Part shown: piece by piece, positions 1 through 7,594 of the stretch
Layout of the letters: each line of letters opens with the position of its first letter
Numbering within the stretch: the stretch's first letter is position 1
From: Methyloligella sp.
GTDB lineage: Bacteria; Pseudomonadota; Alphaproteobacteria; Rhizobiales; JALUTE01
Direction of reading: 5' to 3'
NCBI GenBank assembly: GCA_027058255.1
Contig: JALUTE010000441.1
Span: 1-8,369, forward strand
Length of the DNA: 8,369 bases
Program-made: the position numbers and the translations under genes
Notes under the pieces: model-generated
Told to the model about the DNA's origin: nothing
The model's input: the letters and a program-made list of their open reading frames with translations, nothing else
Database searches by the model: none

Positions 1-49
1 CGGAGCCGAGCGGAAAGGCGGCTTGCCCCTTTCCCCGCATTGTGGCGAG

Positions 50-84
50 ATGGCGATCATGTCCATGGTCGCCATTTCCTTTTT
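50..84 (+). terminator. Probable rho-independent terminator of an upstream gene outside the window
   Basis: A 12-bp stem (50-61 with 64-75, containing one G-T wobble) is followed directly by a T-rich run, TTTCCTTTTT at 75-84. As drawn the loop is only 2 nt, so the inner pairs probably open. The minus strand has no U-tract after the stem, so it would act only on + strand transcripts. It may end a gene whose 3' end lies before position 1. It lies just upstream of tRNA-Val, which leaves little room for a separate tRNA promoter. A smaller inverted repeat, GGAAAGG/CCTTTCC (12-18/28-34), precedes it. Positions 1-118 hold no coding region I can support. Confidence 0.5.
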
Positions 85-118
85 GCGCGCCCCTTCAGGG
101 GCGCTCAAGGCGCGCGAG

Positions 119-194
119 GGGCGGTTAGCTCAGCTGGGAGAGCGCCTGGTTTACACCCAGGAGGTCGGGAGTTCGATCCTCTCACCGCCCACCA
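119..194 (+). tRNA. tRNA-Val (anticodon UAC)
   Basis: A complete 76-nt cloverleaf can be folded. The acceptor stem is GGGCGGT (119-125) with ACCGCCC (184-190). The anticodon stem is CCTGG/CCAGG (145-149/157-161) around loop TTTACAC, which places TAC at 152-154. The T-stem GGGAG/CTCTC (167-171/179-183, one G-T pair) closes the TTCGATC loop. The discriminator is A191 and CCA is encoded at 192-194. It reads valine GUA codons and, by wobble, probably other GUN codons. It lies 127 bp upstream of tRNA-Asp on the same strand. Confidence 0.97.
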
Positions 195-238
195 CGCAGC
201 CGCCCCGGGCGGCGCGGTGCCGCAGGGGGCGACGCAGC

Positions 239-267
239 TTGACTTGCCCGCCGCCCTCGCCTACATC
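239..267 (+). promoter_or_regulatory. Candidate sigma-70 promoter for tRNA-Asp
   Basis: TTGACT (239-244), five of six bases matching the -35 consensus, is followed after exactly 17 bp by TACATC (262-267), a weak -10 that matches at three positions. Initiation near 274 would give a leader of about 48 nt before tRNA-Asp. The rest of the 195-321 spacer is GC-rich, with a short GCCGCC/GGCGGC hairpin at 199-213 that has no T-tract. Co-transcription with tRNA-Val remains possible. Confidence 0.35.
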
Positions 268-321
268 GGGCGGGCGCCGTGGGAATTGTACTGCCGTTGC
301 GCGGTCGGCGGCGGACCATCC

Positions 322-398
322 GGGGGTGTAGCTCAGTTGGTTAGAGCGCTGGCCTGTCACGCCAGAGGCCGCGGGTTCGAGTCCCGTCACTCCCGCCA
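322..398 (+). tRNA. tRNA-Asp (anticodon GUC)
   Basis: A complete 77-nt cloverleaf can be folded. The acceptor stem is GGGGGTG (322-328) with CACTCCC (388-394, one G-T pair). The anticodon stem is CTGGC/GCCAG (349-353/361-365) around loop CTGTCAC, which places GTC at 356-358. The T-arm contains the canonical GGTTCGAGTCC. The discriminator is G395, an aspartate identity element, and CCA is encoded at 396-398. A terminator follows directly. Confidence 0.97.
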
Positions 399-406
399 TT
401 TCGACC

Positions 407-441
407 GACGGCCCGCCTTGCCTGCGGGCCGTTGTTCGTTT
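407..441 (+). terminator. Rho-independent terminator of the tRNA transcript
   Basis: A perfect 9-bp GC-rich stem (ACGGCCCGC 408-416 with GCGGGCCGT 424-432, extendable by one G-T pair at 407/433) with a 7-nt loop is followed by the T-rich run TTGTTCGTTT (432-441). It begins 9 bp after the CCA of tRNA-Asp. The opposite strand has no U-run after the stem, so it should not stop the convergent nitrate operon. Confidence 0.85.
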
Positions 442-475
442 CAGCGCTTTGCGCCCCGTGAGAGAGAGCTAAGCC

Positions 476-512
476 GCGCGGGGTCCGCCCTTGCCGGGCC
501 AAGGCGCCGCGC
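476..512 (-). terminator. GC-rich stem-loop after the nitrate operon, possible 3' end
   Basis: Ten bases past the stop codon of the last operon gene there is a two-level stem. The outer arm is GCGCGG/CCGCGC (476-481/507-512) and the inner arm CGCCCTTG/CAAGGCG (486-493/500-506, one bulge) around a 6-nt loop. The minus-strand sequence after it is CU-rich rather than a clean U-run, so a rho-independent function is uncertain. It may instead be a 3'-end stabilising structure ahead of rho-dependent termination. Confidence 0.35.
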
Positions 513-522
513 AGCTTCCTGC

Positions 523-2397
523 TCAATGGCCAGCGGGGGCGAGGCCCGATTGCGGCCGGTCGGCGAGGCCGGTGGCGCGCGCATGGGCCTCGAAGCCGCG
601 ATTGCGCCAGAAGAAGGCGCCGGGCATGGTCGTCGGGATCACCAGCACATAGAAGAGCGCACGGCCGATGAGGGCCGAGAGCGTGAGAGAGGCGACGAGC
701 GCGAGCCACAGGGCGGGCAGCGCGGCGCCCGTGGGCGGCCAGAGCGCGAGGGTGAGGGCCGCCATTCCATTGAGCGCGAGGAGCCCGCCCCGTACCCCAT
801 AGGCGCCCGCGAAGGCATGGGTCTGCTCGTGATGGGCGAGGGCGCCCTCGCCGCCCTTGCGGCGCATGGCGCGGGCATGCAGGACGAGCCCGAGCCCCTC
901 GATGGCGAGCCCAAGGGCGATCACGAGGCCCAGGGCCGAGGCGATGGCCGGCGAAGGCAGGGCGAGCCCCGCGGCCCCGGCCCCGAGCCAGAGGAGGGCA
1001 ATGAGCCCCGCGCCAAGGGTGGCCGCGGTTCCGAAGAAGGCATAGGCCACCTGAGGGTGATCCCAGAAGGGCCTCGCCGGAATGCGGTAGATGCGCACCA
1101 TGAACCCGAGGCCCGCAAGCCCCGCTAGGAGCGCCAACCCGCCGGCAACGGATGCCACGGGCTGGTTGAGAGCGCCCGGCAGAAGGCCGAGGCCCCGTGG
1201 TGCCGGCCCGGTGACGATGGCAAGCCAGTGCAGGCCGAGGGCGGCGAAGAAGACGGATATTGCGAGCGCCTCCCGGCTCACCGGCGAGTGGCGCAGATTG
1301 TTGAAGCCGCGATAGAAGCGATGCGGGCGGCCGAGATGCAGGGTCGAGAGCACCAGCGCCCCCGCCTGCAGGCCGAGAAGGACAAGAAGCCCCCAGCCAT
1401 AGGCAGGCGTTGCGGCGAGCTGCGCAAGGGCTCGGGCGCTCTCGAAGCCCTCCAGGCCAGCAAGCATCTGGGCGAGAAAAAGCAGGGCGAAGGCGCCGAG
1501 CGTGGCCTGGGTCGCCAGGGTGAAGAGCACCAAGGGGTTCTCGCGCGAGGAGAGGCGAGAGAAGCCGAGGCGGCGGCGCTCATCGAGGCGCGCGCGGTCG
1601 GGCTCGGCGCGATAGCTTGCCGCCTTGCCCGTGCCCCGATAGGCGAGCGGCACGGAGTCGGTGCGGGTGAACCGCTTGCCAAGCGGGCGGTCGACCTCAA
1701 AGCGGATATTGGGCCGGGTGATGGCAGGGTCGGGAAAGCCCGGAATGGCCACGTCGCAGCCCGTGCGGCCCGGCGGCACCGTCTCGATGACGCCGAAATC
1801 CAGCGCATGGCCGAGGCAGGCGGCCACGCAGGCGGGCTTGAGACCCGCCTCCAGCCGATCGACGCACATGTTGCACTTCTGCACATGCCCGGCCCCGGTG
1901 TCGAGCTGCGGCGCATTGTAGGGGCAGACCCAGGTGCAATAGCCGCAACCGAAGCAGATGTCCGGGTCCTGGAGCACGGCGCCATATTCGGCGAACTTGG
2001 TGTAGGCGCGGGTGGGACAGCCCTTGAGGCAGACCGGATCGTCGCAATGGTTGCAGGCCATGGAGATGTTGAGCCGGGTCACGGCCGGCCAGGCGCCGCT
2101 CTCCACATAGCCGACCGAGCGGAAGGCGATGTGGGGCGGCAGGTCGTTCTTCTCCGAGCAGGCGGCCTCGCAGGCATGACAGCCGATGCAATTGTCCGCC
2201 TTGAAATAGAAGCCATGCTGGCGGTTGCGGTTCACCGTCTCGCCCACGCCCGCATCGCCATTGATATGCATGCTCTCGCCAACGGGCAGTCCGGATCGCG
2301 CGGCAAGGTCCGTCGCCATGCCATAGCGGTTCGTCTCCGGCGCGGGCTCGTCCCTCAGCAGGGCGTAATCCGGCTCGTTCTTGCGCAGGTTGGCCAT
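523..2397 (-). CDS. Fused DmsB-like four-[4Fe-4S] ferredoxin and DmsC-like membrane anchor (624 aa)
   Basis: Probable electron-transfer module that passes electrons from membrane quinol through iron-sulfur clusters to the adjacent molybdoenzyme. Residues ~60-245 form a DmsB/NarH-type ferredoxin with a full set of 16 cysteines in four groups: C70/73/76/80, C115/118/123/127, C148/151/154/158 and C175/178/190/194. After a linker (~245-285), residues ~288-595 form a hydrophobic DmsC-type anchor with about eight predicted membrane helices. It contains the family-like stretch LSTLHLGRPHRFYRGFNN (~350-367). DmsB and DmsC are normally separate proteins of about 200 and 290 aa, so this looks like a fusion of both. 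There is no Tat or Sec signal, so the ferredoxin should face the cytoplasm. The start follows the nitrate reductase stop by 25 bp, with a purine-rich but weak ribosome site (GAAAGAGAAAG). The domain assignment is firm. The nitrate-related role is inferred from the neighbours. Confidence 0.9.
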   Translation of the reverse strand: MANLRKNEPDYALLRDEPAPETNRYGMATDLAARSGLPVGESMHINGDAGVGETVNRNRQHGFYFKADNCIGCHACEAACSEKNDLPPHIAFRSVGYVESGAWPAVTRLNISMACNHCDDPVCLKGCPTRAYTKFAEYGAVLQDPDICFGCGYCTWVCPYNAPQLDTGAGHVQKCNMCVDRLEAGLKPACVAACLGHALDFGVIETVPPGRTGCDVAIPGFPDPAITRPNIRFEVDRPLGKRFTRTDSVPLAYRGTGKAASYRAEPDRARLDERRRLGFSRLSSRENPLVLFTLATQATLGAFALLFLAQMLAGLEGFESARALAQLAATPAYGWGLLVLLGLQAGALVLSTLHLGRPHRFYRGFNNLRHSPVSREALAISVFFAALGLHWLAIVTGPAPRGLGLLPGALNQPVASVAGGLALLAGLAGLGFMVRIYRIPARPFWDHPQVAYAFFGTAATLGAGLIALLWLGAGAAGLALPSPAIASALGLVIALGLAIEGLGLVLHARAMRRKGGEGALAHHEQTHAFAGAYGVRGGLLALNGMAALTLALWPPTGAALPALWLALVASLTLSALIGRALFYVLVIPTTMPGAFFWRNRGFEAHARATGLADRPQSGLAPAGH

Positions 2398-2422
2398 GGT
2401 CTTTCTCTTTCACGATGCGGGG

Positions 2423-4600
2423 CTAGAAGGCGCGGGCGTTGGCCTCCATGCGGGCGGCCTCCGCCTGGTCCACCCGCTCCACGCGCACGGCGCATTGCTT
2501 GAAGGCGGGCTGACGGGAATGCGGGTCCAGAAGGCCAAGGGTCAGGCGATTGACGCAATCGTGGAAATGGAAGGGAATGAACACCATATCCTGCGGCACG
2601 CGCGCCGTGAGTTGCGCCATCACCACCGCCTCGCCCCGGCGCGAGACGAGCCGCACATAGTCCATGTTCCCGATGCCGAGGGCCCGCGCCGCATCCGGAT
2701 TGATCTCCATGAAGGGCTGGGGCGAGAACTTGTTGAGATTGCCGAGCTTGCCCGTCTTGGTGCGGGTGTGGAAATGCTCCACCAGCCGTCCGGAGTTGAG
2801 CCAGAAGGGATAATCGGCATCCGGGCGCTCATTGTTGTCGTCGAAGGGGAGCGCAAGCAGGCGTGCCTTGCCGTCCTCGTGTGCGAAGTGTCCGTCCGCA
2901 TAGAGCCGCGGGGCGCCCCGCTCCGCCCCCTCCGGGCAGGGCCATTGCAGGCCCCGCGCCGCGCGCAGCCGCTCGTGTGTCATGCCCGAGATGTCCAGAA
3001 GACGGCCCCGGGAGAGGGTGCGCATCTCGTCGAAAACCTCCGCCGTCTCCTTCGGAAAGCGCATTTTCCGCCCCTGCTCCCAGCGTTGCGCCAGGGCGGA
3101 AAATATCTCGTGATCGGGGCGCGCCTCGCCCGGCGGCTCCGTGATCTTCTCCACCAGATTGACCCGCCGCTCGGTGTTGGTGAAGACGCCGGTCTTCTCG
3201 CCCCAGAGCGCGGCGGGCAGGTAGAGATGGGCGAAGTCGACCGTCTCCACGTCCGCATAGGCATCCTGCACGACCAGGAAGTCGAGGCTCGAGAGGGCTC
3301 TGCGAACGCGCTCGGTATTGGCCATGGAGGTCATGGGGTTGGTGGCCACCAGCCAGAGGCCGCGAATGGCGCCCGTCTCGATGGCGGGGAAGATGTCGGT
3401 TTGGGTCGGACCGCGGCTTTGGGGAAAGAAATCCGCATCCACCCCCCAGAAGCGGGCGATCTCGGTACGGTCGGCGGCGTCCTCGAGCTGGCGATAGCCT
3501 GGAAGCCCCGAGCAGGAGGACCACTCGCGCGTGCCCATGGCGTTGCACTGGCCGGTGATGGAGAGCGGACCGCCGCCGGGCTTGCCGACATTGCCCGTGA
3601 GCAGGTTGAGATTGTTGATGGCGGCCACGCCGTCCGAGCCATGGGTGCTCTGATTGATGCCCATGGTCCAGATGGTCATGGCCGCCCCCGCCTTGGCATA
3701 GGTGCGCGCCACATGGCGGATGGTATCGGCGTCGATGCCGCAAACGCGCGCCGCCTTGTCGGGCGCGTGCTCGTCCAGAACCTTGTGGAAGTCGTTGTCC
3801 ATGCGCGTATGGGCGTCGATATAGTCCCGGTCCTCGAGCCCCTCGTCGAGGATCACATGCGCCAGGGCGTTGAGGAGGGCGAGATCGGTGCCCGGTCGGA
3901 TGGGGAGATGCAGGTCGGCCATCTGGGCGAACATGGTGACCCGCGGGTCCACCACGATGACTGGAAAGCGGCGCTGCTCCCGGGCCTCGGCGAGGCGCCA
4001 ATAGATGATGGGATGCTGCTCCGGCAGGTTGGAGCCGAAGGCGAGCAGGCAATCGGTGTGGTCGAAATCCGCATAGGCGCCGGGCGGGCCGTCCGAGCCG
4101 AAGGAGCGCTTGTAGCCCGAGACCGCAGAGGCCATGCAGAGCGTGGTGTTGCCGTCATAGGCATTGGTGCCGATGACGCCGCGCACCAGCTTGCCGAGGG
4201 TATAGAACTCTTCGGTGAGAAGCTGGCCGGTGGAGACCACGGCGAAGGCATCGCGGCCATGGGCCGCCTGAATGGCCTTGATGCGCTCGGCCATGGTATC
4301 GAGCGCCTCGTCCCAGGAGACGGGTGCGAAGGGCGCATGCCGGCTCGCGCGCGAAAGCGGGCGCGTGCCGCGTCCCGAGGAGGTGAAGACCTCGTGCTCG
4401 AACAGGCCCTTGATGCAGGCTTTTCCCCGGTTGACGGGCGCATCGGCGACGCCGCGGGTGCTGACCGGCCGCCCTGCCGCGTCGAGGCCGATCTCAAGGG
4501 CGCAGCCCGTGGAGCAATAGCCGCAGGTGGCGTATTTCCACGTCTTGACGCCCTTGTCGGCGATGGTGATGGGATTGCGCTTGGCGCGTCCGAACAGCAT
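2423..4600 (-). CDS. nasA: Assimilatory-type molybdopterin nitrate reductase catalytic subunit (725 aa)
   Basis: Probable reduction of nitrate to nitrite in the cytoplasm at a bis-MGD molybdenum site. The N-terminal [4Fe-4S] motif is C26-x2-C29-x3-C33 with C62 (GKACIKG). C155 in TTLCMASAV matches the molybdenum-ligating cysteine of the Nap/NasA/NarB group. The C-terminal dinucleotide-binding domain ends with the family pattern DPHSRQPAFKQCAVRV. The length matches the shorter NarB-type enzymes. The C-terminal [2Fe-2S] extension of longer NasA proteins such as that of Klebsiella is absent. There is no Tat signal. I chose the start MLFGRAKRN at 4600. A longer open frame reaches 4678, but its first 26 residues are Arg-rich, unlike the family, and would overlap the end of nirD. 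Substrate is inferred from family resemblance plus the nirBD and narK neighbours. Another oxyanion cannot be excluded from sequence alone. Confidence 0.88.
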   Translation of the reverse strand: MLFGRAKRNPITIADKGVKTWKYATCGYCSTGCALEIGLDAAGRPVSTRGVADAPVNRGKACIKGLFEHEVFTSSGRGTRPLSRASRHAPFAPVSWDEALDTMAERIKAIQAAHGRDAFAVVSTGQLLTEEFYTLGKLVRGVIGTNAYDGNTTLCMASAVSGYKRSFGSDGPPGAYADFDHTDCLLAFGSNLPEQHPIIYWRLAEAREQRRFPVIVVDPRVTMFAQMADLHLPIRPGTDLALLNALAHVILDEGLEDRDYIDAHTRMDNDFHKVLDEHAPDKAARVCGIDADTIRHVARTYAKAGAAMTIWTMGINQSTHGSDGVAAINNLNLLTGNVGKPGGGPLSITGQCNAMGTREWSSCSGLPGYRQLEDAADRTEIARFWGVDADFFPQSRGPTQTDIFPAIETGAIRGLWLVATNPMTSMANTERVRRALSSLDFLVVQDAYADVETVDFAHLYLPAALWGEKTGVFTNTERRVNLVEKITEPPGEARPDHEIFSALAQRWEQGRKMRFPKETAEVFDEMRTLSRGRLLDISGMTHERLRAARGLQWPCPEGAERGAPRLYADGHFAHEDGKARLLALPFDDNNERPDADYPFWLNSGRLVEHFHTRTKTGKLGNLNKFSPQPFMEINPDAARALGIGNMDYVRLVSRRGEAVVMAQLTARVPQDMVFIPFHFHDCVNRLTLGLLDPHSRQPAFKQCAVRVERVDQAEAARMEANARAF

Positions 4601-4641
4601 GGGTCTTCTCTCTCGCTCCGATGGTTCCGCCCCACGTCGCG

Positions 4642-5037
4642 TCAGGCGCAGCGCTCCAGCCCGGCCTCGGCATCGCACCCGGTCTCGCCCGCGCCGTTGC
4701 CGTCGACGAGGTCGGCACGGGCGAGCTGAATGACGCCCTTCGCGACCCGCACGCGAAAGCGGCGCACCGTGCCCTCGTCGGGCGCCACGGCCCGGCCCGT
4801 GTCGAGCTCCAGCACCCAGTTGTGCAGCGGGCAGGTGACCCGGCAGTCATGCACGATGCCCTGGCTCAGGGGGCCGCCCCTGTGGGGGCAGCGATCCTCG
4901 AGGGCGAAGATGCGGTCGTCACGGGTGCGGAAGATGGCGATGTCGGGCCGCCCCTCGCGGCGCACCACCCGGGCGCCAAGGCGCGGCACGGCGTCCAGCG
5001 GGGCGATGTCGATCCAGTCCTGGGTCTTGTCGGTCAT
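4642..5037 (-). CDS. nirD: Nitrite reductase [NAD(P)H] small subunit, Rieske type (131 aa)
   Basis: Small partner of NirB in the six-electron reduction of nitrite to ammonium in the cytoplasm. A single Rieske-fold domain fills residues ~5-108. The ligand pairs are complete: C50-P-H52 (in CPHRGGPLSQG) and C69-x2-H72 (in CPLHNW), so a [2Fe-2S] cluster is expected. E. coli NirD has the fold but lacks these ligands. I chose the start MTDKTQDW at 5037 because GAGGA lies 7 nt upstream. An in-frame ATG at 5049 overlaps the nirB stop as ATGA but has no ribosome site, so translational coupling with re-initiation at 5037 is likely. A 25-residue tail (~107-131) carrying C121 and C130 extends past the usual end of the domain. 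Confidence 0.93.
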   Translation of the reverse strand: MTDKTQDWIDIAPLDAVPRLGARVVRREGRPDIAIFRTRDDRIFALEDRCPHRGGPLSQGIVHDCRVTCPLHNWVLELDTGRAVAPDEGTVRRFRVRVAKGVIQLARADLVDGNGAGETGCDAEAGLERCA

Positions 5038-5045
5038 GGGATTCC

Positions 5046-7577
5046 TCATGCGAGATCGAGCGCGAGCGGCGCGAACTCGTCGCCCGGCGTGCGGCCTTCG
5101 CGCTCGGCCGGCCGCGCGGCGCGCTCGGCCCAGGGGTCCTTCTGGGCGAAGGTCTGGGAGTGGAGAAAGCGGTCATAGAGCGCCTTGCGGCTTGCCGCGT
5201 CCTCGACGATGCGGGCCTTGATATGGGCAAGGCCCACGCGCTCGACCCAGGGGGCGGTGCGCTCCAGATAGTGTGCCTCCTCCCGGTAGAGCTGGATGAA
5301 GGCGGCGGAATATTCCAGCACCTCCGCTTCCGTCTCGACCTTGGCGAGGAGGTCCGTGACCCGCACCTTGACGCCGCCATTGCCACCCACATGCAACTCG
5401 AATCCGGAGTCGACACAGACGACGCCGAAATCCTTGATGGTCGCCTCGGCGCAATTGCGCGGACAGCCGGAGACGGCCATCTTGAACTTGTGCGGCATCC
5501 ACGAGCCCCAGGTGAGGCGTTCCAGGGCCACGCCGAGCGCAGTGGAGTTCTGGGTGCCGAAGCGGCACCACTCGGAGCCGACACAGGTCTTCACCGTGCG
5601 CAGCGCCTTGCCATAGGCATGGCCCGAGACGAAGCCGGCCCTGGCCAGATCGCGCCAAACCGCGGGCAGGTCCTCCTTCCGCAGGCCGAAGAGGTCGATC
5701 CGCTGGCCACCCGTGACCTTCACCTCGCGCACGGCATATTTCTCCGCAACGTCCGCGATGGCCCGAAGCTCGCGCGGATTGGTGAGGCCGCCCCACATGC
5801 GCGGCACCACGGAATAGGTGCCGTCCTTCTGGATGTTGCCATGGGCGCGCTCATTGATGAAGCGGGACTGGGCGTCGTCCACATACTCGCCCGGCCAGGC
5901 GCAGAGGAGATAATAGTTGAGCGCCGGCCGGCAGGTGGCACAGCCGTCCGGGTTGCGCCATTCGAGGAAGGCCATCACGTCGGGAATGGTCTTGAGCTCC
6001 TGCTCGAGGATGGTGCGCCGAACCACGTCGTGGGGGTAGTCGGTGCAAGCGCAAAGCGGCTTCTCCTTCGGTGCCTCGGAATAGTCGCCGCCGAGCACGC
6101 TGGCGAGAATCTGCTCCACCAGCCCGGTGCAGGACCCGCAGGAGGAGGACGCCTTGGTGTGGGCGCGCACATCGTCCAGGGTGAAGAGGTTCTTCTCCGT
6201 GATGGCATGGACGATGTCACCCTTGCACACGCCGTTGCAGCCGCAGACCTCCATCTCGTCCGCCATGTCGGCGACATTGACGCCGCCCTTGCCGGAGTCG
6301 CCGAGATGGGCCTGCCCGAAGACGAGCTGGCGGCGCATGTCGCTCACATCGGTGCCCGAGCGCATGAGATCGAAATACCAGGCGCCGTCCACCGTCTCGC
6401 CATAGAGCACGCAGCCGCGAATGCGCCCGTTCTCGAGCACGATCTTCTTGTAGACACCGGCGCCGCTGTCCTGGACGACGATCTCCTCGGCGCCGTCCGC
6501 GGCGGAAAACTCTCCGGCGGAATAGAGATCGACCCCGGAGACCTTGAGCTTGGTTGCGGTGACGGAGCCGCGATAGCTCGCCCAGGCGGCCCGGGCCAGA
6601 TGATTGGCCGCCACCTTGGCCTGCTCGAAGAGCGGCGCCACGAGCCCGTAGCTGCGGCCGCGATGGCTGACGCATTCGCCGACGGCGTGAATGCGCGGGT
6701 CGAAGGTGAGCATGGTGTCGTCCACCACGATGCCCCGGTCGCAATGGAGGCCCGCCGCCTGTGCAAGCTCCGTGTCGGGGCGAATGCCGACCGCCATGAC
6801 CACGAGATCGGCCGGCACCTCCCGCCCGCCCTTGAGGCGCACGGCGCGCACCCGCCCCTCGGCGTTTCCGAGCAGGGCCTCGGTCTCGGCTTCGAGCAGG
6901 ACCGAGATGCCGCGCGCCTCGATGGCACGCTTGAGCATGGCGGCGGCGGGGCCGTCGAGCTGGCGCTCCATCAGCCGGTCCATGAGGTGGACGACCGTCA
7001 CATCCATGCCGTTGGCCTGGAGCCCGGCGGCGGCCTCGAGCCCCAGAAGGCCCCCGCCGATCACCACGGCACGCTCATAGGTTCGGGCTGCGGCCTGCAT
7101 GGCCTCCACATCCGCCATGTCGCGGAAGGTGAGGATGCCGTCGAGCTCCCGGCCGGGAAGCGGCAGCAGAATGGGGCGCGAGCCGGTGGCGATCAGAAGC
7201 CGGTCATAGGGCGCCTCGGTGCCGTCGGCGGCGATGACGACCCGGCGCCCGCGCTCGATCCGCACCACGCGCTTGTCGGGGCCCGCCTCGAGCCGGATGC
7301 CGCGGTCGGCATACCAGTCCCGGTCGTTGAGCACGATCTCGTCCGGGCGCTTCTCGCCAGCAAGCACGGGCGAGAGCAGGATGCGATTGTAATTGCCCCA
7401 GGGCTCATCGCCGAAGACGGTGATGTCGTAAAGGTCCGGCGCGATCTCCAGCAGCTCCTCGAGCGTGCGCATGCCGGCCATGCCATTGCCGATGACGACC
7501 AGGCGCTCACGCTGCCGACCGCCGCGCTCCGAGCCGTTCGCGCCGGCATGTCCGTTCATCTTCTGTCCGTTGCTCAT
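5046..7577 (-). CDS. nirB: Nitrite reductase [NAD(P)H] large subunit (843 aa)
   Basis: Catalytic subunit of assimilatory nitrite reductase, which takes electrons from NAD(P)H through FAD and iron-sulfur clusters to siroheme. Domain order: FAD-binding GNGMAG (~30-35) and NAD(P)-binding GGGLLG (~174-179) in a pyridine-nucleotide oxidoreductase domain; a BFD-type [2Fe-2S] segment with C445/C447/C480/C483; a second cysteine-containing segment with C509/C511/C546/C549; then the ferredoxin-like half domain and the siroheme/[4Fe-4S] domain with C665-x5-C671 and C705-x3-C709 (SGCPRNCAEA). The length is usual for NirB. I chose the start MSNGQKMNG at 7577. An open frame continues to 7802, but that extension would cover the sigma-54 promoter and does not resemble NirB. 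An ATG at 7559 is an alternative. It is the first gene of the operon, and its stop overlaps an ATG in front of nirD. Confidence 0.97.
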   Translation of the reverse strand: MSNGQKMNGHAGANGSERGGRQRERLVVIGNGMAGMRTLEELLEIAPDLYDITVFGDEPWGNYNRILLSPVLAGEKRPDEIVLNDRDWYADRGIRLEAGPDKRVVRIERGRRVVIAADGTEAPYDRLLIATGSRPILLPLPGRELDGILTFRDMADVEAMQAAARTYERAVVIGGGLLGLEAAAGLQANGMDVTVVHLMDRLMERQLDGPAAAMLKRAIEARGISVLLEAETEALLGNAEGRVRAVRLKGGREVPADLVVMAVGIRPDTELAQAAGLHCDRGIVVDDTMLTFDPRIHAVGECVSHRGRSYGLVAPLFEQAKVAANHLARAAWASYRGSVTATKLKVSGVDLYSAGEFSAADGAEEIVVQDSGAGVYKKIVLENGRIRGCVLYGETVDGAWYFDLMRSGTDVSDMRRQLVFGQAHLGDSGKGGVNVADMADEMEVCGCNGVCKGDIVHAITEKNLFTLDDVRAHTKASSSCGSCTGLVEQILASVLGGDYSEAPKEKPLCACTDYPHDVVRRTILEQELKTIPDVMAFLEWRNPDGCATCRPALNYYLLCAWPGEYVDDAQSRFINERAHGNIQKDGTYSVVPRMWGGLTNPRELRAIADVAEKYAVREVKVTGGQRIDLFGLRKEDLPAVWRDLARAGFVSGHAYGKALRTVKTCVGSEWCRFGTQNSTALGVALERLTWGSWMPHKFKMAVSGCPRNCAEATIKDFGVVCVDSGFELHVGGNGGVKVRVTDLLAKVETEAEVLEYSAAFIQLYREEAHYLERTAPWVERVGLAHIKARIVEDAASRKALYDRFLHSQTFAQKDPWAERAARPAEREGRTPGDEFAPLALDLA

Positions 7578-7594
7578 CTCGTGCTCTCGCGGTG

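Noticed and set aside
87..104. Perfect hairpin GCGCCCC-TTCA-GGGGCGC as a terminator
   Set aside because: No T-run follows on + and an A-run follows on minus, so it does not fit a rho-independent terminator on either strand.
40..1128. + strand open frame running through both tRNAs and the end of the DmsBC fusion
   Set aside because: It translates across two tRNA genes and a terminator and gives an Arg/Glu/Gly-rich product with no family resemblance.
4601..4678. N-terminal extension of the nitrate reductase to 4678
   Set aside because: It overlaps the 3' end of nirD and adds an Arg-rich segment not seen in the family. It lacks the consecutive twin-arginine motif and hydrophobic stretch of a Tat signal.
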